Assembly (NCBI RefSeq): GCF_014201505.1
Contig: NZ_JACHEO010000010.1
Location: 57,845-121,844 of the forward strand
Reading direction: 5' to 3'
Source: Desulfoprunum benzoelyticum
GTDB taxonomy: Bacteria; Desulfobacterota; Desulfobulbia; Desulfobulbales; Desulfocapsaceae
DNA length: 64,000 nt
Below are positions 52,314 through 63,144 of this stretch, in pieces (position 1 is the first letter of the stretch; the number at the start of each line of letters is the position of its first letter). The notes under the pieces are model-generated. The model was not told the origin of the DNA and made no database searches. It worked only from the letters and a program-made list of their open reading frames with translations. Position numbers and translations under genes: made by a program.

Positions 52314-54917
52314 ATGCAGCGAATCGTCTCGTTTTTCAGGAATATGTTTTCACCGGTTCAGGAGCAGCGGCTGAGCCCCGAAGAACTCCGCGACGCCTTC
52401 AGGAAGCGGTATGCAAATTTCCGCAGCCTGCTGACGGCCAACAACAACGCCCTGCAGGCGATGGCGGAACTGGAGAAGCTCTATTACGGCAGCAAGGGCT
52501 ACCGGATGGCCGTTGTCCGCTCGAAGATCACCACGATCCTGGTCAATGTCTACAAGATGATCAGCAACCTGCTGGCGATGTCGGATGGCAAGTACAAGGA
52601 TCTCGAGACGGTCTTCGAGCGGATCAGCCAGGATATCGAGAACATCGTCGAGCGCAGACCGGTCCTGCATCAGGGGCCTATGGTGCTGCCGCTCGACGAG
52701 GTCAAGCGCGAGGTCAGGGACCAGGTCGGTGAGAAGATGGCCAATCTCGGAGAGGTTGGGGCCATCGACGGTCTTGTCATCCCGAAGGGCTTTGTCCTCA
52801 CCGCTTCCGCCACCAGGCATTTTCTCACCGATGCGAACCTGGCCGAGATCAACCGCCGCCTGCAGGTCCTCGATCCCGACAACCTCGAGGATCTGTACCG
52901 GACCTGCGAGGAAATCCAGAAAATGGTCAGGGAAAGCCCGCTGCCGCCTGACCTCGAAGAGCTGCTGTATGTCCATTACGCCCGCCTTGAACGGGGAACT
53001 GTGCCGCACTGCCGGGTCGCCCTGCGTTCGAGCGCCCTGGGCGAGGATACCGCCGGGGTCTCCTTTGCCGGCCTGTATCGTACGATCCTCAATGTCGACC
53101 GGGATTCGCTCGTTGCCGCCTACAAGGAGATCGTCGCCAGCAAGTACGGGGCGAGGGCCATTTCCTACCGGCGCAAACGCGGATATCGGCATGAGGATAT
53201 CGAAATGTGCGTCGGCTGTCTGGTGATGGTCGATTCTCTGGTCAGTGGTGTCACGTATTCCCGTGACCCCGGCGAGGAGGAAAGCGAGGTTATCCGGATC
53301 AACGCCACTGCCGGGATCGCCAAGGGGGTGGTGGATGGGACGACGATCACCGATCTCTACCTGGTCAGCCGGGAAACACCCCACGCCGTGGTGTATCGGG
53401 AGATGCGGCAGGATCAGACCGCATCGGCGCTGACCTACGGCCAGATCAAGAAATTGGCCGAGGCGGCGCTGCGGCTCGAGCAGCATTTCGGCGCCCCTCA
53501 GGATATCGAATGGTCCATTGACCATCAGGGCACGCTCCACATTCTCCAGAGCCGGCCGATGCTGACGGTCAAAGTCGAGGACAGTGACGACGACGACAAC
53601 CGGACACCCCAGGTCGAAGAAGGTGGCGAGGCCCCCTTCATGCTCGGCGGGATATGCGCCAGCGCCGGGATCGCCAGCGGTCCGATCTTCCGGGTCGACA
53701 CTACCGAGACGATGCGCCGGTTCCCGGAGGGGGCGGTCCTGGTCCTCGAGCATCCGCTGCCGGACTGGGCCCCGCTGTTGAGCCGGGCCACGGCCGTCAT
53801 CGCCGAGCATGGCAGCGAGGCCGGCCATCTCGCCACCGTGTCGCGTGAATTCGGCATCCCGGCCCTGTTCAGTCTGCCGGGGGCGATGGCCGGTCTGGTC
53901 GACGGCGAGATCATCACCGTCAACGCCGGCTCCCGTGCCATCTACCGGGGGCGGCGGGAAGACCTGCTCCGCCGTCGGACCGTGCGCAAGGACATCATGG
54001 CCGGCAGCCCGGTGCAGCGGATCGTGACCGAGATCCTGCAGCACGTCACCCCGCTCAACCTCAACGATCCCGCCTCGCCGCAGTTCAAACCCTCGTGGTG
54101 CGAGACCCTGCATGACATCACCCGTTTCTGTCATGAAAAATCGGTGTCGGAGATGTTCAATTTCGGGCAGCGCCACGGTTTTGACCAGGCTGCGGCGAAA
54201 CGGCTGGTCGGCAAGGTGCCGCTGGAGTGGTGGGTCATCGACCTTGCCGATGGTTTTCGGGAAGGGATCAATATCGAGGAAAAGACCGTCCGCATCGAGG
54301 ATATCGTCTCGGTGCCGATGCTGGCGATCTGGAAGGGAATCTCCGCCTTTCCCTGGCAGGGACCGCCGCCGGTCAGCGTCAGGGGCTTCGGTTCGATCAT
54401 CTTCCAGTCGACGATGCGACCCGAACTCGATCCGGCAGTGGCCTCGGCGCTGACGGTGAAAAATTACTTCCTGATTTCGGAGAATTTCTGTAACCTCAGT
54501 GTACGGCTGGGGTATCACTATGCGATGATCGAGGCCTACCTCAGCGACCTGCTGACCGAGAGCTACGTGACCTTCCGCTTCAAAGGCGGGGCCGCCGACC
54601 TCGGGCGCAAGGCGGTCCGCGCCAGACTGCTGGCCGATGTCCTGGAGACGTATGAATTCCGGATCGAACTGGAATCGGACTCGCTGCTGGCGACGCTGAA
54701 GAAGAAACCGACGGAGTATCTGAAGCAGAGGTTGCAGATTCTCGGCTACCTCACCCTTCACGCCCGCCAGCTCGATATGGTCATGAACAACTCCGGCACG
54801 GTTGGACAGTACAGGGACAAATTTATCGCCGACATCGAAGAGATGCTGGCCTGTTGTACAACACCAATTTTCGGGGAGTCAGGTCATGCCGGAGAACAAG
54901 AAACTGCTGCTCGTTGA
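52314..54917 (+). CDS. PEP-synthase-like phosphotransferase (pyruvate/PEP-binding plus His domain, no PEP barrel)
   Basis: 867 residues from ATG 52314, GGGGAAGG upstream. Residues 1-125 are helical and unassigned. Residues about 135-440 form a PPDK/PEP-synthase ATP-grasp (PKGFVLTASATRHFL, VALRSSALGEDTAGVSFAGLY, MVDSLVSGVTYSRDPG, QDIEWSIDHQGTLHILQSRPM). The swivelling His domain is at about 475-560, with catalytic His in HGSEAGHLATVSREFGIPAL. The last 290 residues are not the usual PEP-binding TIM barrel and were not recognised. So ATP can probably phosphorylate the His, but the final acceptor may not be pyruvate, as in rifampin phosphotransferases. Its gene overlaps the next REC gene by 32 bases. 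Confidence 0.85.
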   Translation: MQRIVSFFRNMFSPVQEQRLSPEELRDAFRKRYANFRSLLTANNNALQAMAELEKLYYGSKGYRMAVVRSKITTILVNVYKMISNLLAMSDGKYKDLETVFERISQDIENIVERRPVLHQGPMVLPLDEVKREVRDQVGEKMANLGEVGAIDGLVIPKGFVLTASATRHFLTDANLAEINRRLQVLDPDNLEDLYRTCEEIQKMVRESPLPPDLEELLYVHYARLERGTVPHCRVALRSSALGEDTAGVSFAGLYRTILNVDRDSLVAAYKEIVASKYGARAISYRRKRGYRHEDIEMCVGCLVMVDSLVSGVTYSRDPGEEESEVIRINATAGIAKGVVDGTTITDLYLVSRETPHAVVYREMRQDQTASALTYGQIKKLAEAALRLEQHFGAPQDIEWSIDHQGTLHILQSRPMLTVKVEDSDDDDNRTPQVEEGGEAPFMLGGICASAGIASGPIFRVDTTETMRRFPEGAVLVLEHPLPDWAPLLSRATAVIAEHGSEAGHLATVSREFGIPALFSLPGAMAGLVDGEIITVNAGSRAIYRGRREDLLRRRTVRKDIMAGSPVQRIVTEILQHVTPLNLNDPASPQFKPSWCETLHDITRFCHEKSVSEMFNFGQRHGFDQAAAKRLVGKVPLEWWVIDLADGFREGINIEEKTVRIEDIVSVPMLAIWKGISAFPWQGPPPVSVRGFGSIIFQSTMRPELDPAVASALTVKNYFLISENFCNLSVRLGYHYAMIEAYLSDLLTESYVTFRFKGGAADLGRKAVRARLLADVLETYEFRIELESDSLLATLKKKPTEYLKQRLQILGYLTLHARQLDMVMNNSGTVGQYRDKFIADIEEMLACCTTPIFGESGHAGEQETAAR

Positions 54918-55269
54918 CGACGAAGTCGATTTCCGTACCATCATGAGCAAATTTTTCTCCCGTCGCCGGATCGGTTTCGAGTTGGCCGGAGGCTGCATGG
55001 AGGCCCTGGACTGGCTGAGCCGGGACGATTTCGACGTCGTGATCATGGATGTCAGCATGCCGGGTCTGGACGGGCTGGAGTGCATGGCCGAGATGAAGAA
55101 GGTCAAGCCCGATCTCGAGGTCATCATCCTCACCGGTCATGCCTCCATCAACGCCGGCCTGATCGGCATGAGAAAGGGGGCCTTCGACTACTGCCTCAAA
55201 CCGGTCGATTTCGACGAACTTTTCGAAAAGATCATCCTGGCCCGGGAAAAGGCCGCCGGCAAGGGGTAG
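54886..55269 (+). CDS. Single-domain response regulator (TSUP cluster, second)
   Basis: 127 residues from ATG 54886, GGGGAG upstream, overlapping the end of the phosphotransferase gene by 32 bases. REC core: LLLVDDEVDF, VVIMDVSMPGLDG (phospho-Asp), ILTGHAS and YCLKPVD. No output domain. The overlap implies coupled synthesis in fixed ratio with the phosphotransferase, which makes that protein a likely partner. Confidence 0.92.
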   Translation: MPENKKLLLVDDEVDFRTIMSKFFSRRRIGFELAGGCMEALDWLSRDDFDVVIMDVSMPGLDGLECMAEMKKVKPDLEVIILTGHASINAGLIGMRKGAFDYCLKPVDFDELFEKIILAREKAAGKG

Positions 55270-55406
55270 CGTCGGCCGTCAACTGCCCGTCGATTTGCTT
55301 TCACCTCGTTCTGCCTGTAGAATGGTCGAATATACGCATGCCCTTAGGAAAAGGCCTGATAGCGGCAGCATGAGGACCGAGGGCTGTTGCTCCGGCGGGA
55401 TGATCG

Positions 55407-56726
55407 ATGTTGCACAAATATCCGAAAGATCTGGTCGATAAAATTATCGAGCTGTGGCAGACAACGATGCCGGCCAAGGGCCGCAAGGCGGACAAAGCTT
55501 TTGAGCTGCCGGCGGTAGAGATCCTCGAGGAGCTGGTCTCCACCTGTTACCAGGTCAGCCATATGAAGGAGGAGTCGCGCGGCCTGTTGTTCCGGGTCAT
55601 GCTGTGCGAACCTGAGGCCTTCAACCCGAAATGTTTCGGTCCGTTTCGTGACCTCTTCACCCTGCGGTTTTCCGAGCTGCGGCCCTACAATGAATACGAG
55701 ATCATGAAGCTCGGCCCGGCTGTCGACTTCAACAACTCGATCATCGGCATCCGCCTGGACCGGGAGGAAGGGTTGCAGATCTGGGGCTTCATCCATTCCG
55801 GTTCGCGCTGGACCCACGCCATCCAGGGCGGCAGCAAGCAGCCGACGCCGCTGCCGCCGGCCCTCGGCCTCAACGTCACCGGCCCCGGCCGTATCACCGT
55901 CTGCCGGGGGCTGACGATCCTCGCCCAGCTGACCGGCGGGACGATCATCTCGCCGTCGGCCAATGTCTTCAAGTCGCACTGGATGAGCCGGCGTTTTGCC
56001 AAGGTCCAGATGCAGCTGGCGTCGCTGCATGCCGACAACCCCCTGTACGACCGGGAGATGTGGGCGCAGATCGACCCCGCCTTTGTCGGCACTCTGTACC
56101 TTGAATTTTTCAAGCATGTCATCAGTACGGTTCGGCGTTCCGGTCATGGCGGGACCATCATCTCCCTTCCGGCCGGCCTGGGAGACATGGTTTTTAACGA
56201 TAATCCGTATATTTCGATGAAATACCGCTTCGCCGAGGGAGGTGCGCGCAGCCAGCTCAAGAGACTGGTTCTCGAGATCATGCAGACGATGGCGATCAGG
56301 TGCGGCAAACGCCACGGCCCCACCTATGTCGCCGGCTGGAGGGATTACGTCCAGTTGCCGCGAGACGAGGTCGCCGCCCTGGATGAGCAGATATTCAAGT
56401 TTGCCCGCTTTGTTGCCCGCCTGACCGGGATCGACGGGGCGGTGGTGACCACCGAGGGGCCGGAATTGATCGGTTTCGGCGGGATCATCCAGGGGACCTT
56501 CGAGATGGGCGGCGAGGTGGCGCGGGCCCTTGACCCGGAAGGGAAACGGAAAAAGATCGAGAAGATCGAGGGCGTCGGCACCCGCCACCGCTCGCTCTAC
56601 TATCTCTGCAACCGACTGCATCAGGCTCTCGGTATCGTTGTCTCCCAGGATGCCGAGGTCCGGGCGGTGACCTGGAACGGCGACATTGTGACCTGTTGGG
56701 ATGTGATCCCGATCGATTTCACGTGA
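55407..56726 (+). CDS. DACNV-type protein: diadenylate-cyclase-like domain with both catalytic motifs
   Basis: 439 residues from ATG 55407. The N-terminal 220 residues are of the variable type found in 'DACNV' sensor proteins (RFSELRPYNEYEIMKLGPAVDFNNSIIGI; LGLNVTGPGRITVCRGLTILAQLTGG). The C-terminal part resembles the DisA/CdaA domain: DGA at 343-345 (TGIDGAVVTTEGPELIGFGGII) and RHR at 393-395 (GVGTRHRSLYYLCN), followed by GIVVSQDAEVRAV. These are the two motifs that bind and cyclise ATP to c-di-AMP. The protein is soluble. It follows the second REC gene by 137 bp and precedes a kinase gene. Activity is inferred from motifs only. Confidence 0.8.
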   Translation: MLHKYPKDLVDKIIELWQTTMPAKGRKADKAFELPAVEILEELVSTCYQVSHMKEESRGLLFRVMLCEPEAFNPKCFGPFRDLFTLRFSELRPYNEYEIMKLGPAVDFNNSIIGIRLDREEGLQIWGFIHSGSRWTHAIQGGSKQPTPLPPALGLNVTGPGRITVCRGLTILAQLTGGTIISPSANVFKSHWMSRRFAKVQMQLASLHADNPLYDREMWAQIDPAFVGTLYLEFFKHVISTVRRSGHGGTIISLPAGLGDMVFNDNPYISMKYRFAEGGARSQLKRLVLEIMQTMAIRCGKRHGPTYVAGWRDYVQLPRDEVAALDEQIFKFARFVARLTGIDGAVVTTEGPELIGFGGIIQGTFEMGGEVARALDPEGKRKKIEKIEGVGTRHRSLYYLCNRLHQALGIVVSQDAEVRAVTWNGDIVTCWDVIPIDFT

Positions 56727-56800
56727 GCAGTGTCCGTTTTTTTACGGATATTGGTCCATATTGCGAAGGTTGATATGAATCTAAAGGGCTGTACAGCATA

Positions 56801-58336
56801 ATGTCTTTCAGCAATGTACGGATTATCGTCCGGATCGGCCTCGTCGTCGGCACCGTCTTCCTGTTGATGCTGGCCGTGATGCTGGTTGAGATGAAATCTC
56901 TCGCCACTATCAAGCGCAATCTTGACGAGATCGTGCTGAAGAGCGGCGAACAGCTGGTCCTGGCTCAGGATCTGCGTTTCCTGGCGAGGAACAGCGCCGT
57001 GATAGTCCGCAACGTCCTCCTGACAAAGGATACGGGCACGATCGAGTATGAGCTCGAGAGGCTGGCGGCGGATGGACGAAGATACCAGGAGTGCCTGGAC
57101 AGGCTGGAGGCGCTGGAAATGGAGGCCGGAGGAAAGGAACTGCTTGTCGCGGTCAAGACCGACGGCGCTGTGGTTCGTGATCTCTGGCGAACGGTCATCG
57201 AACTCGGGGGGGCCGGCGACCAGGAGAAGGCGGTGGCCATGCTGCTCGACTCCGTCCGGACTCTGCAGCGCCGGTGGCTCGACAACCTGTCGGCGATGGC
57301 CGACTTCCATAAAGATGCGGCATCTGCCGCCGTCGAGAGGGCCGGGCGGGTGTTCGACAGGACCAGGATGGTCCTGCTGGTCGCCAATTGTCTGTTGCTG
57401 CTGATCAGCGGTCTGCTCGTCGCCGTGCTCACGGCGGGGATCGTCCGGCCCCTGCGGGAATTCACCCGAACGATCGACAGTGTTGCCGGCGGCGATCTGA
57501 CGACCAGGATCACAAAGGTGGGGCGGGACGAAATCGGTATCCTCGGCGCCCATATCAACACCATGGTGGAGCATCTGCAGGCCAGCGAAAAAGAGCTGGA
57601 GCAGCACCGCTTTCACCTCGAGGAGTTGATCGACGAGAGAACCGGGGCCTTGAGCGACCAACGGAAGCGGTTCACCTCGATGCTGATTCATGACCTCAAG
57701 GGACCGCTTGTGCCGATCATCGGATTTTCACGCAAGCTGTCGGCCCAAAAAGAGATCGATCGGGACAAGATCGTCGAGTATGCCGGGGCCATTCATGATT
57801 CGGCGATGAAACTCGCGTCGACCATCGACCATGTATCGGCCGATCTCCGCGGCGACCGGCTGCAGCCCAATTTCGCCAACGGAGTCTTCGACATCGGCGG
57901 CCTGCTGGAATCGGTGGTCGAAAGCTTCAGGCCGCAGGCCGAGGTCGAGCATATCGAATTGGGGATGGAATGCAGGGGGAAAGATGATGCCGGGGCGATG
58001 CCGTTTACCGGCGACTGCGCCAGGATTCAAACCCTTATCGAGAACCTGGTCGGCAATGCGGTGAAGTATGCGCGGAGCCGGGTCAACATCCTGCTGACCC
58101 GGGAGGATGATGAACTGATCCTGGTGATCGAAGATGACGGCATGGGGATACAGGAACAGTATCGCGAGCAGATCTTCGATGAGTATTTTCAGGCCCCGGA
58201 CAGCAAGGAAGGCAGCGGCGTGGGGCTGTACAGCGTCAAGAAGATCGTCGACCATTACCACGGCAGGATCATCGTCGGCACGGCGGCCGGCGGCGGCGCC
58301 AGTTTCACCGTCAGGTTGCCGGTCGCCCGGAGTTGA
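56801..58336 (+). CDS. Membrane sensor histidine kinase with four-helix-bundle sensor
   Basis: 511 residues from ATG 56801. Helix 1 at about 8-28, a periplasmic helical sensor of the 4HB_MCP type (30-185), helix 2 at about 188-210, HAMP (VRPLREFTRTIDSVAGGDLTTRI), a coiled coil, HisKA with H in MLIHDLKGPLVPI, and HATPase (LVGNAVKYARS, IEDDGMGI, GSGVGLYSVKKIV). The Lys-Gly in the H box (HDLKGPL) is typical of a small kinase subgroup. It closes the third cluster on the plus strand; its partner could be either nearby REC-only protein. Confidence 0.92.
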   Translation: MSFSNVRIIVRIGLVVGTVFLLMLAVMLVEMKSLATIKRNLDEIVLKSGEQLVLAQDLRFLARNSAVIVRNVLLTKDTGTIEYELERLAADGRRYQECLDRLEALEMEAGGKELLVAVKTDGAVVRDLWRTVIELGGAGDQEKAVAMLLDSVRTLQRRWLDNLSAMADFHKDAASAAVERAGRVFDRTRMVLLVANCLLLLISGLLVAVLTAGIVRPLREFTRTIDSVAGGDLTTRITKVGRDEIGILGAHINTMVEHLQASEKELEQHRFHLEELIDERTGALSDQRKRFTSMLIHDLKGPLVPIIGFSRKLSAQKEIDRDKIVEYAGAIHDSAMKLASTIDHVSADLRGDRLQPNFANGVFDIGGLLESVVESFRPQAEVEHIELGMECRGKDDAGAMPFTGDCARIQTLIENLVGNAVKYARSRVNILLTREDDELILVIEDDGMGIQEQYREQIFDEYFQAPDSKEGSGVGLYSVKKIVDHYHGRIIVGTAAGGGASFTVRLPVARS

Positions 58337-58352
58337 CGGACAGCCGTAAGGC

Positions 58353-59483
58353 TCAGTTCCTCTCGATATTCTGGGCGTATTTTTTCAGATAAATATCCGA
58401 CAAGGTCAGAAAGGCGGTGACGATAATCGGTCCGTAGATGATGCCGAGGATGCCGTAGACCGCCAGTCCGCCAAGGATCGCCAGCAGTACCAGGAGGGTG
58501 TGCATCTTTACCTGCCGGCCGACGAGTTTCGGTTTGAGGAGATACTCGACCGACATCGACAGGGCGAAGTAGTAGCAGAACAGGAAGATTCCTTCGCCGA
58601 CCCGGCCGTTGATCGCCAGGATGATAGCCGTCGGGATCATCACCAGGCCGATGCCGAAGATCGGCAGGAAGGCCAGCACCCCCATGATGCACCCCCACAG
58701 GATCGGCGAGTTGAGCCCCATGATCGAGTAAATCCCTCCTCCGAGTATGCCCTGAGTCAGTCCGCAGATCCCGTTGCCGATCAGGATCGCATTGGCGATC
58801 TGCTCGAACTTCTCCAGCAGCAGGCGGTCCTCGTCGTCCGGCAGGGGGGAGAGGCGGATCAGGTACTCCATCAGGCGCGGCAGATCGATCAGCAGGAAAA
58901 AGATCACCAGGATCATCATGAAGAACAGACCGAGGAACTGCATGATGTTGGCGGCCCAGGCACTCGCCTGCTTGTAGAGGAACAGTCCCCCCTCCTTGGC
59001 CAGGTAGGTCAGGGTGTCGGTGACCATGGTGGGTTTGAACTCGAGACCGAACTCGAGCAGCTGCTGCTGCAGGCGGACGATGAGGGGGCTTTCCTGGAGG
59101 AAGGTCTGGAGTTTGAGGCCGACCTGGGCGTCCCTGCCCCAGTTGTAAAGATTCAGCGCCTCGCCGGCAAGGGAGCCGGTAAAGAAGATCAACGGGACGA
59201 AGACCAGGGCGACGATCAAAAAACAGGTGAGAATGGAGGCCGCGTATTCCGGCAGCCAGCGATGGAAAAAGGCATACACCGGCCGGAACATGCTGGTGAG
59301 CAGGAAGGAGAGGACGAGGATCGACCAGAACGGCCAGAGGATCCGCCCGAGGAAGAAGGTCGAGATGAGGAAGACGGCGAGGAAATACCTGACCGGCTGG
59401 AGATTGGCGGATTGCTGCCGGGAGGGCGGTTCGATCGGCTGCAGATCGGGGCCGGTGGGGCGGCTGGCGTTGTTTGTCGGCAT
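58353..59483 (-). CDS. AI-2E family (PerM/TqsA-like) membrane permease
   Basis: 376 residues from ATG 59483; a TTG directly before it is in frame, and no clear ribosome site is seen. Seven or eight helices with the family pattern: RYFLAVFLISTFFLGRILWPFWSILVLSFLLT at the start, then a large periplasmic-side region, then LWGCIMGVLAFLPIFGIGLVMIPTAIIL and LLAILGGLAVYGILGIIYGPIIVTAFL. Members export autoinducer-2 or act as Na+/H+ antiporters in some species. With so many Na+-linked genes nearby, the second role deserves mention, though no sequence feature decides it. Confidence 0.9.
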   Translation of the reverse strand: MPTNNASRPTGPDLQPIEPPSRQQSANLQPVRYFLAVFLISTFFLGRILWPFWSILVLSFLLTSMFRPVYAFFHRWLPEYAASILTCFLIVALVFVPLIFFTGSLAGEALNLYNWGRDAQVGLKLQTFLQESPLIVRLQQQLLEFGLEFKPTMVTDTLTYLAKEGGLFLYKQASAWAANIMQFLGLFFMMILVIFFLLIDLPRLMEYLIRLSPLPDDEDRLLLEKFEQIANAILIGNGICGLTQGILGGGIYSIMGLNSPILWGCIMGVLAFLPIFGIGLVMIPTAIILAINGRVGEGIFLFCYYFALSMSVEYLLKPKLVGRQVKMHTLLVLLAILGGLAVYGILGIIYGPIIVTAFLTLSDIYLKKYAQNIERN

Positions 59484-59614
59484 CAATTAACGTTGCAATG
59501 AGCGAGAGAGCTGAGGTATCGTAAGCAGTTTGCTGAGCATGTAATCCGGACCAAGTATATATGGTTCGGTCGATTTATAAAAGACAAACAGACGGCAGCA
59601 AGGAGAATCACAGG

Positions 59615-60697
59615 ATGTGGGAAAATCTTGATGTGGCGCTCGAGAAGGTGGCAAAGGACCGGATGAAGGCCAAGCCGCCGCAGGACAAACTCGGTTTCGG
59701 TCTTCATTTCACCGACCATATGCTGTGGATGAAATGGAACCGGCAGGACGGCTGGCATGATACGAAGATCTGCCCGTATCAGGATTTCCACCTCAACCCC
59801 GCCTCGATGGTCTTCCATTACGGTCAGGCGATTTTCGAGGGCATGAAGGCCTACCGGGGCAAGGACGACCAGATTTTCCTTTTCCGGCCGCAGGACAATT
59901 TCGACAGGATGAACAACTCGGCATTGCGGATGTGCATGCCCCGTTTCCCGGTTGACAAGGTCTTGAAGTCATTGAAGGCCCTCCTCTACCTGGAGCGGCA
60001 GTGGATCCCATCGGCAGCGGGGGCGTCTCTGTATATCCGGCCGACGATGATCGCCGTCGACCCCTATCTTGGGGTCAGGCCTTCCGAAACCTATTATTTC
60101 TATATTATCCTGTCGCCGGTCGGGGCCTATTATGCCGAGGGTTTCAACCCGACAAAAATCTATGTCAGCGACGAGTATGTCCGGGCCGTCAAGGGCGGAG
60201 TCGGCAACGTCAAGACCGGCGGCAATTACGCCGCCTCGCTGTTCACCACCCAGCTGGCCAAAAAGGCCGGCTATACCCAGGTGCTGTGGCTTGACGGCTG
60301 TGAACACAGGTATGTGGAGGAGGTGGGGACGAGCAATATCTTTTTCCTGATCGAAGACGAGCTGATTACCCCGCCGCTGGAGGGGTCGATCCTCGGCGGC
60401 ATCACCCGTGATTCGGTGCTGAAGCTGGCCGCCGGCTGGGGGATCAGGACCGCCGAGCGCAGGATCACGATCGACGAGGTCCTGGCGGCCTGTGCCGACG
60501 GTCGCCTGCAGGAGTCCTTCGGCACCGGTACGGCCGCTGTCATCTCACCGGTCGGGGAACTGATGTACAGGGAGAAGGTGTATCATGTCAACGATGGGAA
60601 GATCGGCGCCCTTTCGCAACGGCTGTTCACCGAATTGCAGGCCATCCAGTGCGGTTATGGCGACGATCCGTTCAAGTGGGTCGTACGGGTCTGCTGA
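59615..60697 (+). CDS. ilvE: Branched-chain amino acid aminotransferase (class IV)
   Basis: 360 residues from ATG 59615, with AAGGAG nine bases upstream. It is of the longer BCAT subfamily (eukaryote/Bacillus-like): HYGQAIFEGMKAYRG, SLYIRPTMIA, GVGNVKTGGNYAAS with the PLP lysine, EVGTSNIFFLI, LGGITRDSVLKLA and ESFGTGTAAVISPV. It carries out the last step of leucine, isoleucine and valine synthesis with glutamate. Single gene; no leader peptide or attenuator was seen in the 125 bp upstream. Confidence 0.95.
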   Translation: MWENLDVALEKVAKDRMKAKPPQDKLGFGLHFTDHMLWMKWNRQDGWHDTKICPYQDFHLNPASMVFHYGQAIFEGMKAYRGKDDQIFLFRPQDNFDRMNNSALRMCMPRFPVDKVLKSLKALLYLERQWIPSAAGASLYIRPTMIAVDPYLGVRPSETYYFYIILSPVGAYYAEGFNPTKIYVSDEYVRAVKGGVGNVKTGGNYAASLFTTQLAKKAGYTQVLWLDGCEHRYVEEVGTSNIFFLIEDELITPPLEGSILGGITRDSVLKLAAGWGIRTAERRITIDEVLAACADGRLQESFGTGTAAVISPVGELMYREKVYHVNDGKIGALSQRLFTELQAIQCGYGDDPFKWVVRVC

Positions 60698-60720
60698 TCA
60701 TTGGGGATATCGTGATCATT

Positions 60721-60737
60721 ATCGATAACTTATCGAT
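60721..60737. promoter_or_regulatory. 17 bp palindrome upstream of groES
   Basis: ATCGATAA-C-TTATCGAT, a perfect dyad followed by an AT-rich run ending in six T. It could be an operator for the groESL promoter 45 bp downstream or a weak terminator for ilvE. It does not match CIRCE. Confidence 0.4.
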
Positions 60738-60780
60738 TTTATAATTTTTTCGTGTTACTGAAATTTTTCCCGGCCGTCCC

Positions 60781-60808
60781 TTGATTTTTGTGATTTTGGC
60801 CATATAGT
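60781..60808 (+). promoter_or_regulatory. groESL promoter (sigma-70 / heat-shock-like)
   Basis: TTGATT (60781-60786), 16 bp and TATAGT (60803-60808). Shifted slightly, CTTGATT-N13-CCATATA resembles the sigma-32 consensus CTTGAAA / CCCATNT. No CIRCE element (TTAGCACTC/GAGTGCTAA) is present, so HrcA control is unlikely. Confidence 0.55.
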
Positions 60809-60827
60809 GTGCCCAGTTTGAGGTAGC

Positions 60828-60844
60828 TGCCCGAAAATCGGGCA
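60828..60844 (+). promoter_or_regulatory. Hairpin in groES leader
   Basis: A 7 bp perfect stem TGCCCGA / TCGGGCA with a three-base loop, about 15-30 bases after the expected transcription start. Not followed by T, so not a terminator. Likely a stabilising 5' hairpin. Confidence 0.5.
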
Positions 60845-60922
60845 AAAATCGAATTGGGAAACCACACATTTCTGCATGATGGGCCCGTTCGGAAATCAAT
60901 ATATGTCATGTAGGAGGTAGTA

Positions 60923-61210
60923 ATGAAAATTCGTCCATTGAATGATCGTCTTCTGGTGAAACGTCTGGAAGAAGAGGCAAAGACCGCAGGTGGGATCATC
61001 ATCCCCGACACCGCCAAAGAGAAGCCGGCCGAGGGCAAGGTTGTCGCCGTTGGTCCCGGCAAGCTCAATGACAAGGGAGAGCGTGTCGGCCTGCAGGTTA
61101 AAGAGGGCGATCGGGTCCTCTTCTCCAAATATGGCGGCACTGATGTGAAACTCGACGGTGATGATTACCTCATCATGCGCGAAGATGATATCCTTGGCGT
61201 AATTGAATAA
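60923..61210 (+). CDS. groES: Co-chaperonin GroES (Hsp10)
   Basis: 95 residues, the usual length, starting behind the strong AGGAGGTAGTA site. The motifs are standard: [16 protein letters not shown], the mobile loop [27 protein letters not shown] and [31 protein letters not shown]. It caps the GroEL ring during protein folding. First gene of the groESL operon, 66 bp before groEL. Confidence 0.97.
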   Translation: MKIRPLNDRLLVKRLEEEAKTAGGIIIPDTAKEKPAEGKVVAVGPGKLNDKGERVGLQVKEGDRVLFSKYGGTDVKLDGDDYLIMREDDILGVIE

Positions 61211-61255
61211 ATCAGGCAGCGACGGATGCTGCATTGTTGAATTTTAAACGGATAA

Positions 61256-62929
<1,674 letters not shown>

Positions 62930-62980
62930 TACCCTGCGACCCGACCTGCCGTGTAGAGGTTGGGTCTGCCTGTAAATAAA

Positions 62981-63015
62981 GAAAAAGGCCTCTTGCAAAG
63001 AGGCCTTTTTCTTTT
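62981..63015 (+). terminator. Intrinsic terminator of groESL
   Basis: A long stem (AAAAAGGCCTCTT / AAGAGGCCTTTTT) with a tiny loop, followed by CTTTT. It is nearly symmetric and may work in both directions. Confidence 0.92.
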
Positions 63016-63097
63016 CGGCGGCACTACGTCATGGATACACGGAAAATCGAACTGCCGATGGCGATCCGCCATCTCTGTCCTTTCAGGGAAAAAGGTA

Positions 63098-63127
63098 TTG
63101 ACATCGAAGGGCGGAATGATGTATTTA
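63098..63127 (+). promoter_or_regulatory. Promoter for tRNA-Met
   Basis: TTGACA (63098-63103), an 18 bp spacer and TATTTA (63122-63127), 17 bp before the tRNA 5' end. Confidence 0.6.
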
Positions 63128-63144
63128 AACTGACCTTATCGTGA

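Noticed and set aside
60698..60922. A CIRCE/HrcA operator upstream of groES
   Set aside because: No TTAGCACTC-N9-GAGTGCTAA or near match; the dyad present has a different sequence and a one-base centre.
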